Below are positions 6,485 through 14,247 of a stretch of 27,423 bases of DNA, piece after piece. The DNA comes from a virus: IMG/VR virus record IMGVR_UViG_3300039191_000482, positions 1-27,423 of that record. One strand, 5' to 3'. The position numbers were made by a program, and so were the translations under genes. The notes beneath the pieces are model-generated. The model saw only the letters and a list, made by a program, of their open reading frames with translations. It had not been told where the DNA came from and did not search any database. Every line of letters begins with the position of its first letter. Within the stretch, counting starts at the first letter, position 1.

Positions 6485-8453
6485 TCCGGCGGCCTGGGCC
6501 GCGGCCCACCGCATCTATCCCGAAACGGCCGGTATTCCCGGTCCCCGCGATCCAAAGCTGACGCCGTATATGATCCCCTGGTCTGCGGCCGTGCATCGCG
6601 GCGGCTATCGCCGGGTGGTGGCGGTGACCTCGGCACAATCGGGCAAGACCGACAGCATGCTGGACATCATCGGGGCGCGGTTGGACCAACGTCCCGCGCC
6701 AATCTTGTACGTCGGCCCGACGAAGGAGTTTCTGACGGATCAGTTCGAACCGCGGCTGATGGCGCTGCTGGATGAGGCCGACACGCTGGCGAACAAGGTG
6801 GTGCGCGGCCGCCGCATGAAGAAGACGCTGAAGCATGTGGCAGGTGTTCGGCTGCGTCTCGCGCATGCAGGGTCTTCGACGGCGCTGAAGTCCGATCCTG
6901 CCGCGCTCGCGCTGATCGACGAATACGACGAGATGATGGCCAATGTGAAAGGCCAGGGCGATGTGCTCGGGCTGGTGGAAGCGCGCGGCGAGACCTATGC
7001 GGATTTTGTCACGGCGATCACCAGCACACCGGCGCGAGGCCTCGTGGAAATCGAACCGGATGAGATCAGCGGTCTGGAGTTTTGGGCGCGTTCCAACCCA
7101 GATGATCTCGAGAGCCCGATCTGGAAACTGTGGCAGGAGGGCACACGGCACCATTGGGCCTGGCCCTGCAAACATTGCTTGGGCTTCTTCATCCCGCGGT
7201 TCAAGCAGCTGCGCTGGCCTGAGCGCGCGACACCGTCGCAGGCCAAGCAGGCGGCCACACTGGAATGCCCGCGCTGCGGGGGCCAGCACAGCGACACGGA
7301 CAAGCCTTGGATGAACGCCCGCGGGACGATGGTGGCGCCTGGACAAACGGTAACGCTGAAGGACGACGCGCCGCATGTCACTGGCGCGCCAGCGGAAAAC
7401 TCGACGCTGTCGATGTGGACATCGGGGCTGTGCTCGCCCTTTGTCACCTGGGGGCAGCGGGCAGAGACCTACCTCATGGTGCTGCAATCGGGCGACCACG
7501 GCCGGATCCAGACCGCGATGAACGCGGGCTTTGGCGAATGCTACGCCATGACTGCTTCGGGCGATGTGCCGGATTGGCAGGAAATCATGGAGCGCCGCCA
7601 GCCGTATCGGGCGGGTGACGTGCCAGCAGGCGGGCTGCGTCTCGTCATGGGCGTGGACGTCCAAAAGTTCAGCCTGGTCTATGTGATCCGGGCCTTCGGC
7701 GCGCGCGGTACGTCCTGGCTGGTGGAGTTTGGCCAGCTTTACGGGCCCACGGAGGATGACGATGTCTGGTCGGCGCTGGCGGACCTGATGCTGACACCGG
7801 TGGGCGGCATGCAGATCGAGAAGGTGTTTGTGGATTCAGGGTTTCGGCCGGACAAGCCGGAACTGGGCAACGAGCACAAGGTCTATGAGTTCTGTCGGCG
7901 CTACAGCTGGCTCTGTTCGCCCACCAAGGGCCGGGATCAGCAAAACCCGCCGTATCGGGTCTCGAAAATCGAGGTGAAGCCGGACGGTAAACGCGCGCTC
8001 TATTCAATCGATCTGGTGACGCTGTCGACGGATTTCTTCAAATCGCTGGTGATGTCGCGCATCCGCACGCCCGTCGATCAGCCAGGGGCGTTCCATGTCC
8101 ATGAGGCGGTCTCGGAGGATTACTGCAAGCAGCTGACCTCGGAGGCGCGGATTGTGGTGCAGGGCAAGCCGGTCTGGGTCAAACGTTCGCGCAACAACCA
8201 CTTTCTGGACTGTGAGGCGCTCTGTGCTGCCATCGGCTATACGCTGAACGTCCAGCGGATCCCCGAAGGTGTGGAGCGCAAGCTGTCCATTGAGGCGGCG
8301 GTACCCGACGGGCATGACCCGTCAATGGTGGCCGCACCGAAGCCGGACCCACACGGGGCGCCGCTGCCGACATCACGCTCCTCCCAGATCCGTGGCGGCA
8401 GCGGCGCGCTGCGCGGGCGATTTGCGCGCCAGGGCAGCCGATTGAACAGGTAA
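6390..8453 (+). CDS. Terminase large subunit, lambda GpA-like
   Basis: A 687-residue packaging ATPase and nuclease. The Walker A-type motif TSAQSGKT is at residues 80-87 and a Walker B-like LIDEYDE has the acidic pair at 177-178. A Cys4 cluster (Cys260, Cys263, Cys293, Cys296) is typical of the GpA family. The likely nuclease domain begins around the GVDVQKFS motif, with Asp423. The ATG at 6390 lies inside the small-subunit gene with AAGAGG 6 bases upstream; it is the first ATG that keeps the whole conserved N-terminus. The enzyme cuts the concatemer and pumps DNA through the portal encoded just downstream. Confidence 0.93.
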   Translation: MARWNALQGPQKKRVQLWLLAAAIWRPSEKRDPAAWAAAHRIYPETAGIPGPRDPKLTPYMIPWSAAVHRGGYRRVVAVTSAQSGKTDSMLDIIGARLDQRPAPILYVGPTKEFLTDQFEPRLMALLDEADTLANKVVRGRRMKKTLKHVAGVRLRLAHAGSSTALKSDPAALALIDEYDEMMANVKGQGDVLGLVEARGETYADFVTAITSTPARGLVEIEPDEISGLEFWARSNPDDLESPIWKLWQEGTRHHWAWPCKHCLGFFIPRFKQLRWPERATPSQAKQAATLECPRCGGQHSDTDKPWMNARGTMVAPGQTVTLKDDAPHVTGAPAENSTLSMWTSGLCSPFVTWGQRAETYLMVLQSGDHGRIQTAMNAGFGECYAMTASGDVPDWQEIMERRQPYRAGDVPAGGLRLVMGVDVQKFSLVYVIRAFGARGTSWLVEFGQLYGPTEDDDVWSALADLMLTPVGGMQIEKVFVDSGFRPDKPELGNEHKVYEFCRRYSWLCSPTKGRDQQNPPYRVSKIEVKPDGKRALYSIDLVTLSTDFFKSLVMSRIRTPVDQPGAFHVHEAVSEDYCKQLTSEARIVVQGKPVWVKRSRNNHFLDCEALCAAIGYTLNVQRIPEGVERKLSIEAAVPDGHDPSMVAAPKPDPHGAPLPTSRSSQIRGGSGALRGRFARQGSRLNR

Positions 8454-8458
8454 CGAAC

Positions 8459-10081
8459 ATGTCCGTGATCTCAAAGCTCAAAGATCTACTGGCCGAGGCG
8501 TTGCCTCAACCGGCAGGGCCTGAGGGGATGACCCTCCCTAAACCCTCGAGCAAATACATGCGCGGTGGACGGGGCGTGACCTTCGCAGGCTGGAAACCGG
8601 CACTGCGGGAAAGCCAGGATGATATTGGCGAGGCCTGGGACGATGCTGCCGCGCGGGTGGGGGACCTCCTGCACAACAGCGGCTGGCTGGCCGGAGCTAT
8701 GGAGCAATGTATCGCCAATACCGTGGGCACGGGGCTACAGCTGAAGGCGCTGCCGGAAAACGAGACTTTTGGGATGACGCCAGCCCAAGCCTCGGACTGG
8801 GCGAAGACGGTGGAGCGCCGGTTCGAACTTTGGGCGCGCAGCGCGCAGGAATGCGACATTCAGGGTCTGCGCACGTTTGGTCAGATGCAGGCGGCGGCGT
8901 TTCGGTCCTGGCTTGTGACGGGCGAAATCCTTGCGGAGCTGCCCTGGCGCAAGCGGCCCTGGAACCGCTACGGCACGAAAGTCCGGCTGCTGCCGCCGCA
9001 GCGGCTCTCGCGCAAGACCGAAAGCCTGAAGCGGCTGATCAACGGGGTCTATACCGATGCCGACGGCATGCCGGTGGGCTACCGCGCCATTCGCAAGGAC
9101 CTGTTTCGGCATGACGAGGAATACGATGTGCGTGCCCGGGATGCGGCGGGCCGACCGCGCGTCATTCATATCTTCGAGGGCGCACCGGGCACACATCGGG
9201 GCATCTCGCCTCTGGTTCCCGCGCTGCAGGTCGCCCGCCAGTTCGATCAGCTGGCCGATGCCACGCTGATGGCAGCGATTGTGCAGACGCTGTTTGCAGT
9301 GACGATCACCTCCGACGAGCCGACCGAACAGGTGCTGCAGGGCCTGCTGACGCCCCAGGAACAGGCGCAGATGCTGGCGCAAGGCATCTCGCCAATGGAG
9401 GCCTATATCGAGATGGTGGCGGGCTATTACGACGGCAGCACGCTGGATGTGGGGATCAATGGCCGCCTGGCCCATCTCTTCCCGGGACAGGAGCTGAAGT
9501 TCCATACATCAAACCATCCATCGTCGGATTATGCCGCCTTTGCGATGCATCTTCTGCGCGAACTCGCGCGCTGTCTCGGGCTGACATATGAAAGTGCCAC
9601 CGGCGACAATGTGGGGGCGACCTATTCTTCGCTGCAAGCGGCGACGACAGAGATCTTTGCCATCACGAAAGCCCGGCGGCGCAACATCATGGCGCCGTTC
9701 TGCCAGCCGATCTTTGAGGCCTGGCTCGAGGAAGAGATCGAGGCGGGCAGCCTGCCGTTTCCGGGTGGGATTGCCGGGTTCATGGCCAATCGCACGGCTG
9801 CGTGCCGGGCGGACTGGCGGGGTGATCCCCGCCCGCAGGCCGATGATCTGAAAAAAGCCAAGGCCCACGAGGTCTGGAAGCGCCTTGGTGTCATGTCGGA
9901 CGCGATGATCTGTACCGATCTTGGGGCGGATGTGGACGACGTTTACCAACAACTGGCGCAGGAACAGGCGCTCCGGGCCGAATACGGGCTGCCCGAGCCG
10001 CAGATGATGGGCGCGCAGGGCGGTGGACCGAGCGCGCCCACCTATGGACAGGACGAAACTGGCGATGAGGCGGAGACATGA
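8459..10081 (+). CDS. Phage portal protein, lambda gpB-like
   Basis: A 540-residue portal that forms the dodecameric ring at the capsid vertex. The lambda-family pattern is visible: GWLAGAMEQCIANTVGTGLQL near residue 80, a central SWLVTGEILAELPW and an HIFEGAPGTHRGISPLVPAL segment. Next comes the DYAAFAMHLLRELARCLGLTYE helix, then a stretch of about 70 residues ending in NRTAACRADW. The ATG at 8459 is 5 bases after the terminase stop. The last four bases overlap the next start (ATGA), indicating coupled translation. Confidence 0.93.
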   Translation: MSVISKLKDLLAEALPQPAGPEGMTLPKPSSKYMRGGRGVTFAGWKPALRESQDDIGEAWDDAAARVGDLLHNSGWLAGAMEQCIANTVGTGLQLKALPENETFGMTPAQASDWAKTVERRFELWARSAQECDIQGLRTFGQMQAAAFRSWLVTGEILAELPWRKRPWNRYGTKVRLLPPQRLSRKTESLKRLINGVYTDADGMPVGYRAIRKDLFRHDEEYDVRARDAAGRPRVIHIFEGAPGTHRGISPLVPALQVARQFDQLADATLMAAIVQTLFAVTITSDEPTEQVLQGLLTPQEQAQMLAQGISPMEAYIEMVAGYYDGSTLDVGINGRLAHLFPGQELKFHTSNHPSSDYAAFAMHLLRELARCLGLTYESATGDNVGATYSSLQAATTEIFAITKARRRNIMAPFCQPIFEAWLEEEIEAGSLPFPGGIAGFMANRTAACRADWRGDPRPQADDLKKAKAHEVWKRLGVMSDAMICTDLGADVDDVYQQLAQEQALRAEYGLPEPQMMGAQGGGPSAPTYGQDETGDEAET

Positions 10082-10338
10082 CCATCAGCATCGACGAGGC
10101 CGATCCCTGCGCGGCGGCCGCCAGCCTGCGGCAGGTCTATGTCCGGCTCGTCGCGGGGGAAGGCGCTATGGAGGTGCGGTTCCGGGCGGGATCAAACGGT
10201 GTGGAGCGGTCGGTGACCTATCATCGTGCGCATCCGGACCGGCTCTTGGCAGTCATTCGCGGCTTTGAAGAACACTGTGCCCGCCTGCAGGGCCACGGCC
10301 CAAGGCGCTTTGCGCTTGGAACAGGAGGGGTGAGGTGA
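10078..10338 (+). CDS. gpW-like head-tail connector / head completion protein
   Basis: An 86-residue protein resembling the lambda gpW family, which plugs the portal after packaging and allows tail joining. It has a helix (CAAAASLRQVYVRLVAGEGA), then two short strands (MEVRFRAGSN, VERSVTYHR) and a second helix (LLAVIRGFEEHCARL), the alpha-beta-beta-alpha order of gpW. It ends in a basic and glycine-rich tail. In lambda, W precedes the portal gene; here it follows it. Start and stop overlap both neighbours by four bases. The assignment is by pattern and context. Confidence 0.65.
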   Translation: MTISIDEADPCAAAASLRQVYVRLVAGEGAMEVRFRAGSNGVERSVTYHRAHPDRLLAVIRGFEEHCARLQGHGPRRFALGTGGVR

Positions 10339-11699
10339 CGGAACCACCGGAAATCGTTCAAAGCCTGGTGGGGCCAACGCTTGCACAAATTGCGGGCCGC
10401 GTGCTGAACCGCCCGCTGCTGTTGCACCCGGATAAGGCTGATCTGATCCTGCATGTGTTGCAGGGCCGGATTGGGATTGAGCCATTGGCGGTTCCGGACC
10501 CGCAATCGAACCGCTTTGTTGGCAGTCACCGCCGCGATAATGGCAGCGTCGGTTCCATGCGCGTTGCAAACGGCGTTGCCATCCTGCCCATCGTGGGCAG
10601 CCTTGTGAACCGCGGTGCCTGGATCGGGGCCAATTCGGGGCTGGTCTCCTACGAGGGCATTGCCGCGCAGTTGCGCGAGGCGCAAGCCGATCCGGATGTG
10701 CAGGCGATCCTCTTGGATATCGACAGCCCCGGCGGTGAGGCCACGGGCATGTTTGCGACAGCCAACCTCGTTCGCGCTGTGAACGAGGTGAAGCCGGTTC
10801 TGGCCTTCGTCAATGATGTGGCCGCCTCGGCTGCCTATGGCATCGCAAGTGCTGCGCGCGAAATCATAGTGTCGCCCACCTCGATGGTCGGCTCCATCGG
10901 CGTGGTGCTGACCCATCTCGATCGCTCGGGAGAATTGGAAGATCGCGGCGTGAAGCCGACGCTCATTCATGCCGGGGCGCACAAGGTTGATGGCAACCCG
11001 TTCGGGCCGCTGTCCGACGCCGTGCGCGCTGATCTGCAGGCCGAGGTCCTCAAAATCTACGACCAGTTCGTCGGTCTCGTGGTGGAGGGGCGTGCTGGCC
11101 GGATCAGCGCCGCCGCGATCCGCGCCACAGAAGCCCGCACCTATCTTGGCGCTGATGCCATTGCTCAAGGTCTCGCCGATCGCATTGCGAGCCTGGACGA
11201 GGTTATCGCCGCGCTTTCGCAACCGCCCTCCGGGGCAATTCCCCAGAGAAAGGGAGGACCCATGACCAATTCGACAAAATCCCAGACACCTATGGAGGCC
11301 GATACTGCGGTGGCTTCAGCCGCATCGGTTCCCGGTATCAGCCACGCTGATCTGCAAGTCGCCGTCGATGCAGCCCGCACTGAGGCGCGTACCGCCGGTG
11401 TCACCGCTGGCAAAGCCGAGGCCACGGCGCGGATCAAGTCCATCCTGACAGCGCCCGAGGCCGAAGGCCGAGAGGCGCAAGCGCTGGTGTTGGCGCTTGA
11501 GACCGAGATGACAGCTGTGGATGCCGCGAAAGTTATGACGGCATCCCCCAAGGCATCGGTCCCATCGACGATTGCCGACCGGGCCGCACAGGAGACCGAG
11601 CTCGGGGCTGAAACCCCGGCCGATCAACGCAACCGCGCCGAGCGCAGTGTGGCCGGGTGGTCGAAAGCCATCACCCACGCCAATGCGCGCTTCGGCTGA
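10335..11699 (+). CDS. S49-family head maturation protease with scaffold domain (lambda C/Nu3-like)
   Basis: A 454-residue capsid protease and scaffold. Residues about 80-290 are a ClpP/SppA-type serine protease: LLDIDSPGGEATG, then the nucleophile Ser165 in AASAAYGIAS, the MVGSIGVVL motif and Lys217 in AGAHKVDGNPFG. The 52-residue Ser-Lys spacing matches bacterial SppA. The C-terminal ~145 residues are helical and Ala-rich, as expected of a scaffold. An internal start at 11262 would make that part alone. The GTG at 10335 has GGAGGGG upstream and overlaps the preceding stop (GTGA). Confidence 0.9.
   Translation: MTEPPEIVQSLVGPTLAQIAGRVLNRPLLLHPDKADLILHVLQGRIGIEPLAVPDPQSNRFVGSHRRDNGSVGSMRVANGVAILPIVGSLVNRGAWIGANSGLVSYEGIAAQLREAQADPDVQAILLDIDSPGGEATGMFATANLVRAVNEVKPVLAFVNDVAASAAYGIASAAREIIVSPTSMVGSIGVVLTHLDRSGELEDRGVKPTLIHAGAHKVDGNPFGPLSDAVRADLQAEVLKIYDQFVGLVVEGRAGRISAAAIRATEARTYLGADAIAQGLADRIASLDEVIAALSQPPSGAIPQRKGGPMTNSTKSQTPMEADTAVASAASVPGISHADLQVAVDAARTEARTAGVTAGKAEATARIKSILTAPEAEGREAQALVLALETEMTAVDAAKVMTASPKASVPSTIADRAAQETELGAETPADQRNRAERSVAGWSKAITHANARFG
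11262..11699 (+). CDS. Nested scaffold protein (lambda Nu3-like) from an internal in-frame start
   Basis: Inside the protease gene an in-frame ATG at 11262 is preceded by AGGGAGG (11251-11257), a stronger ribosome-binding site than most genes here have. It would yield a 145-residue protein (MTNSTKSQTPMEAD...) equal to the scaffold domain: two helical, charged regions (LQVAVDAARTEARTAG, GKAEATARIKSILT). In lambda, Nu3 is made in just this way from within gene C. That this start is used is inferred from the ribosome-binding site and the lambda precedent. Confidence 0.6.
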   Translation: MTNSTKSQTPMEADTAVASAASVPGISHADLQVAVDAARTEARTAGVTAGKAEATARIKSILTAPEAEGREAQALVLALETEMTAVDAAKVMTASPKASVPSTIADRAAQETELGAETPADQRNRAERSVAGWSKAITHANARFG

Positions 11700-11715
11700 A
11701 GAGGAGACTGAGATC

Positions 11716-12087
11716 ATGACTGTTCTCACAGAAGGCCGGCATCCCGGCGAATTCCTGATGACCGAGGCCAATGGCCAGCGCTCGCGGGAAAATATCACCA
11801 TCGCCAGTGGCGCGGGCATCATCGCCCCGGGCACGGTGCTGGGCAAAATCACCGCCAGCGGCAAATATCTGGCCAGTGCCGTGGGGGCTACGGATGGCAG
11901 TCAGACAGCGGTCGCCATCGCGCTCTATGGCTGTGATGCTTCGGCAAGTGATGTTGCGGTTGCCGGCATCACTCGGGACGCTGAGGTGAACGGCAAGATC
12001 CTGACCTACCATCCCGACCGGGATCAGCCTGCCGAAAAGACGGCGGCCCAGGGTGATCTGGCCGCTGTCGGCATTATCGTGCGATGA
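11716..12087 (+). CDS. Head decoration protein, lambda gpD-like
   Basis: A 123-residue capsid decoration protein that would form trimers stabilising the expanded shell. The pattern HPGEFLMTEANGQRSRENITI, GTVLGKIT and AVAIALYGCDAS, ending in a strand-rich part with QGDLAAVGIIVR, fits the HDPD family. The ATG at 11716 has GAGGAGAC upstream. Its stop codon abuts the stop of hicB on the other strand with no gap. The major capsid gene that should follow directly is pushed away by the hicAB insertion. Confidence 0.88.
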   Translation: MTVLTEGRHPGEFLMTEANGQRSRENITIASGAGIIAPGTVLGKITASGKYLASAVGATDGSQTAVAIALYGCDASASDVAVAGITRDAEVNGKILTYHPDRDQPAEKTAAQGDLAAVGIIVR

Positions 12088-12420
12088 TTAACCAGTGGCC
12101 CGTGACAAGACGTCTTCTGCCCATTGGTTCAGGCTTTTGCCTTCAAGCTCGGCCGCAAGGACGGCTTTGCGGTGCACGTCTGAGCTGACGCGGAACATCA
12201 TCTTACCTGAATAGGCTTTTTGCGGCTCTTTGCCGATCTTTGCACAGGTTTCGAGATAATCGTCGACGGCTTCGTGAAACGCAGCTCGCAGATCGTCAAC
12301 CGTCTCGGCATGAAAGCCAATGCGGTCTCTAATCCCGGCGATATGCCCCACGAAGATGCCATCATCATCGTCGTAATCGATGCGGGCTGCACAGCCTTTG
12401 TAAGTCATGCTGTTGGTCAT
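12088..12420 (-). CDS. hicB: HicB-family antitoxin
   Basis: A 110-residue antitoxin for HicA. The N-terminal part (YKGCAARIDYDDDDGIFVGHIAGIRD, then HAETVDDLRAAFHEAVDDYL) is the RNase H-like HicB fold. The C-terminal part (about 73-107, KMMFRVSSDVHRKAVLAAEL, SLNQWAEDVLSRA) is a ribbon-helix-helix DNA-binding domain, so it probably represses its own promoter at 12680-12707. It starts within the HicA stop (ATGA overlap) and ends against the stop of the decoration gene. It lies antisense within the head operon. Confidence 0.92.
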   Translation of the reverse strand: MTNSMTYKGCAARIDYDDDDGIFVGHIAGIRDRIGFHAETVDDLRAAFHEAVDDYLETCAKIGKEPQKAYSGKMMFRVSSDVHRKAVLAAELEGKSLNQWAEDVLSRATG

Positions 12421-12671
12421 GGCGTCACCTTGATGCGTTCTAAAAAATCACGGGCGTCTCGAACCTGATACCGTTTCGCCTCCTTGCCCGGATGCGGTCG
12501 GTGGAAAGTGGCGATTTCGCCATCTTTTTCGAATCTGACGCGCGAACCACGCCCTTCGATCCGCTGCGCGCTTGCTGCAAGTAGCAATCCCTCAATCGCC
12601 ATCCACTCGATGGTACCGGAAACCGGGTCGGTGAAAACGGCGGCCAAGGTTTTACGGTGCTTACTGTTCAT
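12417..12671 (-). CDS. hicA: HicA-family mRNA interferase toxin
   Basis: An 84-residue toxin of the HicA family, a dsRBD-like fold that cleaves mRNA. Seen are MNSKHRKTLAAVFTDPVSGT, the GSRVRFEKDG motif (about 42-51) and the ATFHRPHPGKEA segment with the likely catalytic His57, then YQVRDARDFL. The ATG at 12671 is chosen because family members begin MNSKHRKTL; two upstream ATGs would put an unrelated hydrophobic extension in front. Toxin-first order is normal for hicAB. The visible motif residues are intact, so it should be active. Confidence 0.92.
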   Translation of the reverse strand: MNSKHRKTLAAVFTDPVSGTIEWMAIEGLLLAASAQRIEGRGSRVRFEKDGEIATFHRPHPGKEAKRYQVRDARDFLERIKVTP

Positions 12672-12679
12672 GCCGAACA

Positions 12680-12707
12680 AAAATACAGATGCTAGCATAA
12701 AATGCAA
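12680..12707 (-). promoter_or_regulatory. hicAB promoter and palindromic operator
   Basis: Minus-strand TTGCAT (-35, 12702-12707) and TATTTT (-10, 12680-12685) are 16 bases apart, 9 bases before the hicA start. The spacer contains the palindrome ATGCTAGCAT (12689-12698). That overlaps a second inverted repeat, GCAT-AAA-ATGC (12695-12705), giving three GCAT/ATGC half-site units between the promoter hexamers. This is a natural binding site for the ribbon-helix-helix domain of HicB. Confidence 0.6.
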
Positions 12708-12761
12708 GCGGTCTTGTTTCTGGCGTGGTCACATGATGCCAAACACTGAGAAGGACCTCCC

Positions 12762-13793
12762 ATGTCGATCCTCAATATCTTCAGTCAGGACGCGTTCAGC
12801 GTCATGCGCCTCACGGATGCGCTTCGTGAGATCAAATACACTCCGTCCCGCATCGGGCAGATGGGGCTGTTCCAGACCTCCAGCATCGACACGCTGGATA
12901 TCGCGATCGAGAAGGACAAGGAACAAAACCGCATGCTGGTCTCGGCCAGCCCCCGCGGTGGCCCGGGCCAGACCTTTGGCAAATCAAAACGCGCCATGCG
13001 GATGCTTAAGGTGCCGCACTTCCAGGTCGACGATGCGATCTATGCCGACGAGGTCCAGCAGGTGCGCGCCTTCGGCCAGGAAGTCGCCGTGGAGCGGTTG
13101 CAGCAGAAGATCGCGGATCGCGCAGCCGAGGCCAGCCAGTTCTTCGCACTGACCGAGGAATACCACCGGCTGAACATCCTCAAGACCGGCCAGCTTCTGG
13201 ACGCTGACGGCTCGGTCCTCTTTGACTATTTCACCGAGTTTGGTGAAAACCAGCAGGCCGTGGTCGATTTTGACCTCGACAATGCCAGCGCCACCGATGG
13301 TGCCCTGCGCAAGAAATGCGCCGGTGTCATCCGCCAGATGGCGGGCATTCTCGACGGTCTGCCCTACACGAGCGTCATCGCGCTGTGTGGCGATGCGTTC
13401 TTCGACGACCTGATCGGCCACAAGGAAGTGCGCGAGACCTACAAGGGCTATGCCGATGCGGCCTCACTGCGCAACGCCTATATCAACTCGGGCAATTCCG
13501 GCATCTACGGCGCGTTCGAGTTCGGCGGCATCACCTGGATGAACTACCGCGGTGGTCAGAATGTGGGCATTGAGACCGACAAGTGCCATCTCGTGCCGAT
13601 GGGCGTGCCCGGGCTGTTCCGCACGGTCTATGCCCCGGCTGATTACATCGAGACGGTGAACACGCCGGGCCAGCGCCTCTATGGCAAGCAGTGGGAAATG
13701 CAGAACGGCAAGGGCGTGAACCTCGAGTTCCAGATGAACGCCCTGCAATACTGCACCCGCCCGCGCGTGCTGATCCCCGGCAAGCGCACCTGA
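12762..13793 (+). CDS. Major capsid protein, lambda gpE-like
   Basis: A 343-residue major head protein of the lambda E family. Diagnostic stretches are AFSVMRLTDALREIKYTPSR at the start, VPHFQVDDAIYADEVQQVRAFG near residue 85, and the central GENQQAVVDFDLDN. The C-terminal part has ITWMNYRGG, CHLVPMGVPGLFRTVYAPAD and GVNLEFQMNALQYCTRPRVLI. The length is typical for the family. The ATG at 12762 has GAAGGA upstream. It follows the hicAB insertion and its promoter region, and is followed by the head-tail joining gene. Confidence 0.93.
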   Translation: MSILNIFSQDAFSVMRLTDALREIKYTPSRIGQMGLFQTSSIDTLDIAIEKDKEQNRMLVSASPRGGPGQTFGKSKRAMRMLKVPHFQVDDAIYADEVQQVRAFGQEVAVERLQQKIADRAAEASQFFALTEEYHRLNILKTGQLLDADGSVLFDYFTEFGENQQAVVDFDLDNASATDGALRKKCAGVIRQMAGILDGLPYTSVIALCGDAFFDDLIGHKEVRETYKGYADAASLRNAYINSGNSGIYGAFEFGGITWMNYRGGQNVGIETDKCHLVPMGVPGLFRTVYAPADYIETVNTPGQRLYGKQWEMQNGKGVNLEFQMNALQYCTRPRVLIPGKRT

Positions 13794-13830
13794 TTGGTGC
13801 GTGAGGCCGCCCGCTGAAAGGACCTGGGCC

Positions 13831-14247
13831 ATGACATCCTTGTTTGACGATCTCGACGCCGCTCTCTCGGGCGCGATCAAGGGTGCCTTCGCGGAGACGG
13901 CAATCCACCGGCCGCGCGTTTCGGCCCAATATGTCGAGCGCACGGCCGATCCAGACCGGCCGCAGCACCTCATCTATGGGGTGTTTTCCGCTGGCCCCGC
14001 TGACGACCAGCTCAAGGGCGCAGCCCGGGGCTCCGAATTCTCGGGGACGACGCGCGTGGCATCGGCCAGCGCCGAGTTCTGGATCGCCAAGGCCGAGGTC
14101 GCTGCGCTGACCGCTCTTCCCGCCAAGGGCGATACAATCAGACTCACCAGCCGGGCTGGCAGCCCGACCTATGCGGTCTCCTCAGTCCAGCACACGGATA
14201 TGGGCGACCTGAACCTTATTCTCGTTTGGGAGGACCTGCCGTCATGA
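13831..14247 (+). CDS. Probable head-tail joining protein (gpFII-like position)
   Basis: A 138-residue protein starting MTSLFDDLDAALSGAIKGAF at the ATG at 13831, with AAAGGA upstream. An N-terminal helix is followed by mostly beta-strand sequence (HLIYGVFSAGPA, VASASAEFWIAKAEVAAL, GDTIRLTSRAGSPTYAV, DLNLILVWEDL), as expected of small neck proteins of the FII/attachment type. Its place directly after the major capsid gene and before the tail terminator fits. It overlaps the next gene by four bases (ATGA). The role rests on position and fold pattern. Confidence 0.6.
   Translation: MTSLFDDLDAALSGAIKGAFAETAIHRPRVSAQYVERTADPDRPQHLIYGVFSAGPADDQLKGAARGSEFSGTTRVASASAEFWIAKAEVAALTALPAKGDTIRLTSRAGSPTYAVSSVQHTDMGDLNLILVWEDLPS

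Noticed and set aside
6234-7664. Long open frame on the minus strand (about 476 codons)
   Set aside because: It lies antisense to the terminase genes, has Arg/His/Pro-rich composition typical of high-G+C shadow frames, and has no recognisable domain.
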